Shown here in pieces: positions 56,695-64,000 of a DNA stretch of 64,000 bases. A program made the translations under genes and the position numbers. The notes below the pieces were generated by a model. The model did not search any database. It was not told the origin of the DNA and was given only the letters and a program-made list of their open reading frames with translations. The first letter of the stretch is position 1. Every line of letters begins with the position of its first letter. This DNA comes from Molanna angustata. Lineage: Eukaryota > Arthropoda > Insecta > Trichoptera > Molannidae. The stretch lies in NCBI GenBank assembly GCA_963576475.1, contig OY754981.1, positions 20,029,570 through 20,093,569 of the forward strand, in the 5' to 3' direction.

Positions 56695-57390
56695 ATTTTT
56701 TAAAGTTTATTTTATTTTTTGTAAAATAAAATATTTATCGCGCTTCGTATATGAATATTTTGTATCTAAAATCATTTATTTCCACATATCGCAAAACAAG
56801 TAAAAATATCGCAAAGCAAGTTGTATGCATTTACGTAAATATAAAAATAAATGACGAGAAATCCTTATACTTCAAAACTAAATAAGAAAACTTTCAGGAA
56901 CGTTTTAAAATTTAAGAATTAAAGTCATTTGAAATTTACTGACGTTATTCCTAATAATAAAATCTACAAAACTGGACTAGCGTCTGGCGACAGATGAATC
57001 TGGGAAAATTATACGGGATGTAATGTACGACAACGAAATAATAGTATGATGTGTGTGTAAATCCCATTCCCCTTATTTTTTTTTAGAAAAAATGTTATCA
57101 ACACCGTTGGCATTTGAGGTTAGGAATAAGTTTATTATGTATTTGTATTTGATTTGATTTGATCACATATTATTAACGTAGTTGTAAGATTACTACTTTT
57201 TTTAATACTATTTATTATTTTTTTATTAATTCAATTAAATGTTTGTGCCCACGCGTATTTTCAACTTCCATCCCTTGATCCGTCTGTCGCCACACGCTAC
57301 AAAATTAGCGCACCGTAGATAATAATTTAAATTATCTATGGCATATTATACTATGTAATACCCTGCACCCTGAAGAAATAAATGCATAAA
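56695..57390. other. No gene seen; possible LINE 3' UTR
   Basis: 57090-57400 (gtttgtgcccacgcgtattt to ccctgaagaaataaatgcat) ends in an AAATAAAT-type tail and looks like an old LINE 3' UTR; no coding part. Confidence 0.35.
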
Positions 57391-57394
57391 TAAA

Positions 57395-57830
57395 TAACAA
57401 GGTTTGAAAATTTTTCATGAAATGAGTTTGTTCTATTTTTGATTCAAATACTTTATTATGAAAACTTTATAATTGTTTAATGCCATTTTATGAAAGTGAT
57501 GTGCCATTTTAGCAATTTGAAAATACATAAAAGTATCTCTTGAAATGGTCACTTCGAAATGTCTGACAGTTAAAAAAATGAAAACCACTAATCAGATGTC
57601 CTTCAAAATCTAATACCAGATTAAAAATAAAGATTTTTAAAAGAATCGAATGAGTATCGAATGAATCGATAAAGTCGAATAAACCGCGCCGTGCATTTTA
57701 TATAGCACAGCACACACTCTCGGATACATGAAACTTTCATAATACAATCTCAGCATGATACTAATTGATAATCTGCGAAAAAACAAATAAACTTAAAAAA
57801 TGTGAATTCATAAAAAAATATAGCTAAAAA
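57395..57830 (+). repeat. Dispersed repeat family L, copy 3
   Basis: Collinear with 34440-34865, including agaatcgaatgagtatcg, gaaactttcataatacaatc and tcagcatgatactaattgat. Confidence 0.7.
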
Positions 57831-57839
57831 ATTTTACGT

Positions 57840-58990
57840 GTTTCATATAGTTGAAACAAAAATATGTTTATCGTCCAGTCTGTTCTACAATCTTTAAAAC
57901 CTTATTATGTATTATAAGTACTCGTGATATCTTTTGTATGAACATATCGGATTATACCATTATGTCACGTAATCCATAAAATCATTACACTATCAGACCT
58001 TTCACTATAGTAGATTACCTTTGTTTTCATTTATTTCAATTATCGCGATAAATTTACCTTCTAGATAAATAAATGACCTTGTGTGTATTTAATTTAGCGA
58101 ATATATTATTGCAGCTATCACCGAATTATCTTATCAAGAAGTCAGCGCTGGTATCAAGCTCATTTTGTTCTGACATACTCTATCTTGGTCTAAGATATTT
58201 ATTATTTGCTAAAAGCTTTATTTTGGCTATGAAAGTAATAAATTTGCATTTAAACACTATCACAGAAGATGTTTGATTTTGATTTTGTTGATGATGTTTT
58301 CTTAATCTTTTTGAATGACGTCATGTTTGAACTTAAATTATTAATCAATATAAATCAAGCATAATCAATACTTCGGAATTGATTATGCACTGTGCAGTAA
58401 GCGCAGTAGATGATGCAATTAAATGTTTATGATTATTCTGTTCATTCTCTTGTATTTGATCAGGAATATGTCAGCATAGAGATCTCATTGGATATCCCGT
58501 AGACCCGAATTTATAAAAAACGTACTTTCCCAGGAATTTTCTCAATGCTTACCATGACATACATAGTTCAAACATTTCGTTAAGCTGAGTATAGACACTG
58601 ATTATAGTTTATAAATATGGTCCTTGGATATGAAATGATTTTTTTTTAAAACTTTGTTTTCAAAAACACGTTCTACGTAATTTGAGATCAAAATAACTAT
58701 AGCCTAATTACAAATCCATTTAACTTTAACATTAGTCTAGATAATTAAATGTGACGTAATATTAATTTTAATATTCTTATATCTTCTTAATATCCTTCTT
58801 TCCCCTGTGTGTCGCTCGCTCCTAACGGATGTTGGCGACCGTCACGCCGGACCCATTATGATCTTTGATCTTGTTTTTGGTTTTTCTCTTAAATACTTTC
58901 TGCACATAATAATGTTAATCTTAATATTAGACGGTGAATATTACTTTTTGATTAATAATTATTCACGAATAGTACAAAATAGAACCGTCG
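57840..58990. other. No gene seen
   Basis: AT-rich. A short GC-richer stretch at 58805-58855 (tcctaacggatgttggcgac) looks like a LINE scrap but is too short to assign. Confidence 0.35.
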
Positions 58991-58999
58991 TGTTTTTAG

Positions 59000-60066
59000 T
59001 TTAGCACCAACTCGCTACGTTTTACCTGCACATCCAACATTAACCATTTCTTTACGCTGCCACACATTCTACAGGCAGGCGGGCGTTCATTGCACGCAAC
59101 CTCTCCTCTCACACACACACACCTTCCTTCCATAGTCCTCGTCCGAGCGCGCCACACTTCAGAACCGTCCTCTGCCAGTCGCCGCCGAACGCTGCTACTT
59201 GCCTGCTTTGCTAACTTTGATTCAGTATCGGTTCGATCGCTGCGCGTGCGCAACGGTCCTGCTTGCATTCCGTGCCGAGTGTTATCGTTTTTTTACGCGG
59301 CAAATTTAAATCGTTTCGCGGTTAAAAAGAAAAAAATACTCGAACTCGTTGTGTCATTATTATTATTTTTCTTTGTTGCGTTGTTGACATTTCTGTGATT
59401 TGAATAAATTAACAAATTGTCAAACCAATTTCATTTCTTTTTGTCATTGTTGGTTAGTTTAAGTTAGCACATATATTGTATGATATAGAAACCCACTGAT
59501 AACCACATATGGTTAGTGGGATCTTTTATAAATGAAATTATGTTGAAAAAAAAATAAATAAATAAATAAAAAAAATAATAAACATTGTTTATTTGTATTT
59601 GAATGTTTATATTCTGGATATTATTGTTATTTTTACGTTTCTTTTTGACATTGTGTTTCCGAATTGTGATTTCCTTCTGCGCCCACGTTTAAGTAGTATT
59701 ATTGAAATCATCTGGAGTTGTATTGTTGTTTTGAAACTAAACAATTGGTGTATTTGAATCTGGTTCTTTGACACTCTGAACGACCTAGAAAAATAATTAT
59801 TATACTACATAAGCAATCGTTTCGTTCTCGTTTGCCAGTGTTAAAAATGATTTTGTTTATTATTTTGTTTTAATGACTGAAAATTACGTGTATTTATTTT
59901 ATGTAGTTCTTGTGCTACTAATCCGTAATACTTCTATACATTACGATGTGTATAATTAAGTGCAAGATTTAATTGAGCACTGCTCACTACGAAAAAGAAG
60001 AACGGAAACCGATCACGTTACAACTTCTTCAATACAAGGCAATTTCATTTGGCATTCTTGTAAGTA
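59000..60066 (+). promoter_or_regulatory. Candidate promoter island and non-coding first exon
   Basis: 59040-59300 is GC- and CpG-richer than anything nearby. An initiator-like ttcagt lies at 59221-59226 (gattcagtatcggttcgatc), followed by gtgcgcaacggtcctg. A consensus donor, gtaagtac, lies at 60061-60068 after cattctt. A first exon of about 840 nt without a conserved frame is possible. The + frame 59090-59398 has no recognisable content. AAATAAATA runs near 59550 argue for some repeat content. Confidence 0.35.
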
Positions 60067-60069
60067 CAT

Positions 60070-60660
60070 CATTGTATAGTTTTTATTTATAGTCTTGTTT
60101 TGTTTATATTGTGTACGTCGTTAATACTTAAAAAAATAATTGTTATTATGTATTTTTTATACTTTATCGCTTTTGTTTAGTTTATTCATTCATATATAAT
60201 TCGTGGTAGCATTTTTTGTATACATACTATCATTCCATAAATTTTTCATTATTTGAAAGTTCTGGATCATTGTAATTTTAATAAAAAATAATATTATCCG
60301 ACATTTTTTTATGTCATCGGTTTCTTTATATCGTCCAATTCGTAAATAATTGTTTTTTTATTCATATATACCATCACGTCATGTCCCTCACGGGGAAGGC
60401 AGAGAGATCCGAACGCCAGATCCGAATTTTACAGTTTATATTAATGTATATTTACTATGGATGGCACATGATACGTTATGTTCTTACATAGAAACAAAAG
60501 TATGTACCTTATTATCATTTTGAACTAGTATGGCACCAAATTATGATATCAGTTGATCATTTAAATTTGTACTTATCTGTATCCCTTCATTTACCGTGCA
60601 CATTAATTTGCAAGTAATATAACAATCATAACTACTGTAATTATTTTTTCTATAAATCTT
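60070..60660. other. No gene; a LINE family C 3' end at 60370-60430
   Basis: accatcacgtcatgtccctc and acggggaaggcagagagatc at 60369-60410 are the 3' terminal signature of LINE family C, on the - strand, without coding sequence. The rest is AT-rich with nothing seen. Confidence 0.6.
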
Positions 60661-60674
60661 GTATTCTGATTAAT

Positions 60675-61410
60675 TATTTATACATACATACATACCATCA
60701 CGCCATGTCCCTCGCGGGGTAGGCAGAGAGAACAGAACGCCACACTATTCTATCTTGACATAGGTACATTCACCGCCTCGTCAACATTCATGCTACGTCT
60801 CATGCATGTTCTTCTATTGTTCAGACTTCTAACATTTCCTTCTTTCAGAATATCGTTCACATGGTCGTGCCATCCTTTTCATGGGCGCCCCCGACCTCTT
60901 TTTCCATTCCTGTCAGCCTTATATATTTTTTTCGTCAAGCGTTCTTCATTCATTCTTTCCACGTGACCAAACCATCTAAGTGTGTTAACTTTCATTCTAG
61001 TTACTACATCTTTCTTCATCTTACATTCTTTCCTAGTGACCTCATTTCTAACTCTATCATACATCGTTCTATTACAAATTCTTCTTAACGATCTCATTTC
61101 CACTGCATTTATTCTACTTTCATGCGACTTCTGCCATGTCCAGGTTTCACTTGCATACATCAAGGTTGGCACTACAATTGCGTTATGAATGGCAACTTTA
61201 GCTTCCTTTGATACGTTACGATCATTCATAACTGGTTTAAGTGCTCCATTCACTCTGTTTCCTGCCATAACTCTTCTTTCAATATCCTCATCAGGCCGTC
61301 CATTCCGTTGGAACATGCTTCCCAGATAAACATATTCGTCGACTTGTTCAAGCCATTCATTCTCTACTTTTATTTGACACGATGTTCTGCTTTCACACTT
61401 TTCAAATTAT
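60675..61410 (-). pseudogene. LINE family C, longest C-terminal copy
   Basis: The - strand reads VENEWLEQVDEYVYLGSMFQ, RNGRPDEDIERRVMAGNRVN, GALKPVMNDRNVSKEAKVAI, HNAIVVPTLMYASETWTWQK, VEMRSLRRICNRTMYDRVRN, LRWFGHVERMNEERLTKKIY and KRGRGRP, then loses frame at the C run near 60885 before the shared 3' end (gttctctctgcctaccccgc). The open part covers about 145 codons. Best reference for the family here. Confidence 0.88.
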
Positions 61411-61650
61411 ACATTAAATAATAAATTTAATTGTTACGCGACGTTATTATTTATCATACTATTGTCATTTTTTAAATAAAAATACATTATTTATAAATAA
61501 ACATAATATTGACAATTATGTTATTTTGAATAATAAATTAAAATGAGTCATAAACAATGGCACGAAAAATGGAGTACCTATCAGACTGTTTCATAAAATG
61601 AAAAAAAAAAATGAACTTTTGTAAAATTTCACATAATAATTGATAAATTA

Positions 61651-61862
61651 CCGACCGCTGTGGCACAGTTGGTAAGCCGTTCGGTTTCTGTGCGGGCGCC
61701 CTGGGTTCGATTCCCAGCAAGGGAGAAATTTATTTCTCACGCAAATATTGCTTCTCTGGGCTGGAAACACAGGTTAGTTGGAAGAAATTGCCATACGGCA
61801 ATAAACTCGCCACTTGCACCGGGTGCAAGGAAGTGTTCATTATTTTTATTATTATTATTATT
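61651..61862 (+). mobile_element. SINE family B with 8-bp target-site duplication
   Basis: 212 bp flanked by ATAAATTA at 61643-61650 and 61863-61870. tRNA-like head: ccgaccgctgtggcacagtt (A box), gggttcgattcccagc (B box). The body is shared with 24382-24594, then gttggaagaaattgccatac and ggcaataaactcgcc, ending in an (ATT)n tail. Young copy. Confidence 0.92.
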
Positions 61863-61999
61863 ATAAATTAGTCTTTTTGTTACCGTATTTTGGGGGTTAC
61901 TGAATGTTTAAGTACTTCATTTAAAAGAAATGAATTATAAATGTTTTTTGCGTATTTGGTTATTTTTATATAAGTACCTACCTAATTTTTTTTCATAGT

Positions 62000-62150
62000 T
62001 CACCAGTGAGGTCCACCACCCATTCTGTATGTAGTGTATTTTTTGGTGAGACTGGGGTGTGGGCGTACACGTATGTGTCGTGTTTATATGATGTAATATA
62101 CACCCGCACACCTGTCGCTGGTTGTACCTGATTGTCCTCCGTGTGCGCTA
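62000..62150 (+). repeat. Dispersed repeat family K, copy 3
   Basis: gtgaggtccaccacccattc, ggtgagactggggtgtgggc, tacacgtatgtgtcgtg and acacccgcacacctgtcgct. Fullest copy of the family; class undetermined. Confidence 0.65.
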
Positions 62151-62164
62151 AATCATTAAAAGTT

Positions 62165-62493
62165 TTAATTCAATTTTTGCTTCTTAATAAAAACAGTTTG
62201 AGAAACCCTGGAACTGTTTTTTTTAAAAATCCATTTCGAGATACTATATTTAACTATATTTGTACAAAATTTCAGCTTTCTGGCTTTTATAGTTTTTGAG
62301 ATAACAAATGCTATGAAAATTAAAATGTTGATAACCCCTGACTGGAACAAGCCTCTAAGTTGGTGTTTTTAGCATGCAAAAAGTCCACTACGCCATACAA
62401 AATGTTCCTAGTATTCCTTATAAGCGGGTCTTGGCTTAATACTTTGTCGATATGTTCAAGAGAATAAATTCTCTTGAACAAATCGACAGTTGG
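62165..62493. mobile_element. Family I element, partial copy 3
   Basis: Inverted relative to 14308-15277: tttgagaaaccctgg, ttgataacccctgactggaa and the terminus aatcgacagttgg. The subterminal hairpin gttcaagagaataaattctc and ttgaac (62454-62479) is perfect here. Confidence 0.6.
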
Positions 62494-62499
62494 AAATAT

Positions 62500-62885
62500 A
62501 AAAATAAAAAATAAACAGCAAGATGTTTTATTTGTAATATGAAGATAATGTATGTGAAAATAATAGATTTCTATGTAATTATATTCATTGTAATTGGTTA
62601 ACGGTTAAATTTAGGGATACGACCCCTTCTATAGTTTTACGATATATCGTTCGGAGTTATATTGATAAGGTTGCATCTGAATAATACTATATATAATATA
62701 TACATTGGTTATTTTTAAAATTCATACAATTTGATGATTAATTTCATAATTTGCTATAATAGTGGGTATTTTGAAACTGTAATTCAATGGCACCAGGATT
62801 TTAAAATTCTTCCTTTTGTATTACATATTTCATATACATATGTACATACATACATATGTACAATGAATATTATTTGAATATTTTA
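62500..62885. other. No gene seen
   Basis: AT-rich; a short palindromic run of ACATATGTACATACATAC type near 62838-62862. Confidence 0.4.
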
Positions 62886-62889
62886 TTTA

Positions 62890-62975
62890 TTCAGTCCATC
62901 GTGGCATATCATACAATATTGAGTAACCAGTGACAGATATGCGGATTTGCATCACTTTTCAAAAGGAATAGATAT
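62890..62975 (-). repeat. Dispersed repeat family K, copy 4 (fragment)
   Basis: ccatcgtggcatatcataca, gtaaccagtgacagatatgc and ggatttgcat match 54448-54515. Confidence 0.5.
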
Positions 62976-62979
62976 TTTT

Positions 62980-63195
62980 TCCTTTTTTTTATAATTTGTG
63001 TAAAAATGACTAGAATAATATATTTCAAAATCTTATTTCGAATTTCAAACGCGCATACATTTTATGTCATATTCTATTCTAAGTATTCTTAACCAGTCTA
63101 CAATACATACATTATGTACCTATTTAGTATTTCATTAGGTACTTGCATCAGTATTTAAAATATACATTTATCATCAGAAATGCGGAAAATATACT
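62980..63195. other. No gene seen
   Basis: AT-rich spacer. Confidence 0.4.
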
Positions 63196-63199
63196 TATT

Positions 63200-63370
63200 T
63201 TATTTACTTATTCAGCCTCTTCTTGAGTCCAGTATTGGACAAAGGCCTCCCGCTTAGACTTCCACTGGTCTCTATCTTGTGCCATTCTTCCCCATTCTGG
63301 ACCTGCCACTTTTTTATGTCATCGGATCATCTGGTCTGGGGCCTTCCCACGCTTCTACTTCATGTTCATG
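63200..63370 (-). pseudogene. LINE C-terminal fragment
   Basis: On the - strand, after a frame break, KKVAGPEWGRMAQDRDQWKS-like reading (aagtggcaggtccagaatgg onward) and KREAFVQYWTQEEAE, stop near 63208. Same C-terminal layout (DDIKKxAG, AQDRxxWxxxxEAFVQ) as 4025-4385. Very short relic. Confidence 0.7.
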
Positions 63371-63374
63371 TCCT

Positions 63375-64000
63375 CCCAACTTCACTTTAACTCCGCTATT
63401 CTTTTCGCATGTAATCTTAAAAAAAATATTTTTAAGATTACAAACCTAACTATTTGGAGAAAAATAAGATTAGATATTTTGATATCTTTAAAAAAATGTT
63501 AATTTATTAGTTGTAATTAAATTGAAAAATATAACACCTAGAACCGTTTCAAAAATACGTGAAACCCTTATTGGTGAAATAATTTCATAAGGTTGGGTTA
63601 CATCCATCATAATGAAAATATTATGGTATAGAACCCCTAATGTAATTTAAAATAAATAAAGGCGAAGGTTCTATCTATCCTTCATGTTCATGTCATGATA
63701 CACCTTTCTCGGGTCAACTGACGCTCTATACCCACAAAAAATATACATTTTATCTAAAATACATAAATATAACCTATAATAACCCAAAAGGTACCCTTCT
63801 TTTGATACACACAGCTTTACATTCAATGCTGTTTATATTTAAATGATTCAGAAAGTATGTGTTTTTTTAATCTTCTTATTTTTAAGGGTGTATATTTGAA
63901 TTTTTTAAAATATATCAGAAAACTTTGATGAATATATATATATAGGTCATGATTCGCAATATACCCGTTTGTCATTAGCCAAATTCATTTATTTTCAAAA
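63375..64000. other. No gene seen
   Basis: AT-rich; an inverted pair taatcttaaaa / tttttaagatta lies at 63414-63441. Confidence 0.4.

Noticed and set aside
59090..59398. A coding exon in the GC-rich island
   Set aside because: Both strands are open because of composition, the protein is low in recognisable content, and the position fits a promoter or 5' UTR better.

Overview
The window is AT-rich, intron- and repeat-dominated animal DNA. It has no operons, no bacterial or phage genes and no rRNA or true tRNA genes. The mix of elements (PHD-ORF1 LINEs, an RTE element, Rex1/CR1-like LINEs, Penelope-like elements, A/T-inserted Helitrons, TTAA and TAA MITEs, tRNA-derived SINEs) and recurrent taggtacct-type strings suggest an insect, probably Lepidoptera or a near relative such as Trichoptera. 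The order is an inference of low certainty.

Host signal is sparse and all on the + strand. A 43-nt internal exon with strong splice sites lies at 5584-5626. A first coding exon with an ATG and a strong donor lies at 27304-27532. Both end in phase 1, so they could join the same downstream exon, which would lie outside the window or be unrecognised. GC-richer promoter-like islands occur at 13540-13990 and 59000-60066. A candidate recursive-splicing exon lies at 52210-52272. A simple reading is that most of the window is the long 5' introns of one gene with several promoters; I do not recognise the protein.

Region by region. 1-2.5 kb: 5' part of a LINE on the - strand (PHD ORF1, a stop-free hydrophobic frame, endonuclease of ORF2 running off the window). 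3.2-9.7 kb: LINE C-terminal fragments and tRNA-derived SINEs. 9.8-12.8 kb: a nearly intact RTE-type retrotransposon with an 11-bp target duplication and one frameshift. 14-24.7 kb: terminal-inverted-repeat elements, a Helitron, LINE fragments, a Penelope GIY-YIG fragment and a SINE inside a LINE. 27-29 kb: the host exon, then a decayed Rex1-like LINE. 30-38 kb: MITEs, SINEs, a TTTA microsatellite growing from a SINE tail, and a 183-bp tandem repeat with poly-C. 38-43.5 kb: LINE remains and a Penelope-like element inserted in a 71-bp tandem array and itself hit by another LINE. 45-48.5 kb: a 1.08-kb inverted-repeat element and a LINE split by a TAA-flanked MITE that itself carries a SINE head. 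49-52.1 kb: one LINE 3' UTR hit by four separate insertions, including a palindrome flanked by two very long TA tracts. 53-54.4 kb: a Helitron with a nested LINE. 54.4-64 kb: dispersed repeats, more LINE and SINE copies and the second promoter-like island.

Nothing here works as a gene pathway. The coherent biology is transposon ecology: LINE-SINE tail sharing, nested insertions dated by target duplications, and repeat arrays seeded by element ends. The strongest candidates for something undescribed are the hydrophobic frame bridging ORF1 and ORF2 of the first LINE, with an in-frame U UUU UUC heptamer at its entry, and the candidate recursive-splicing exon.
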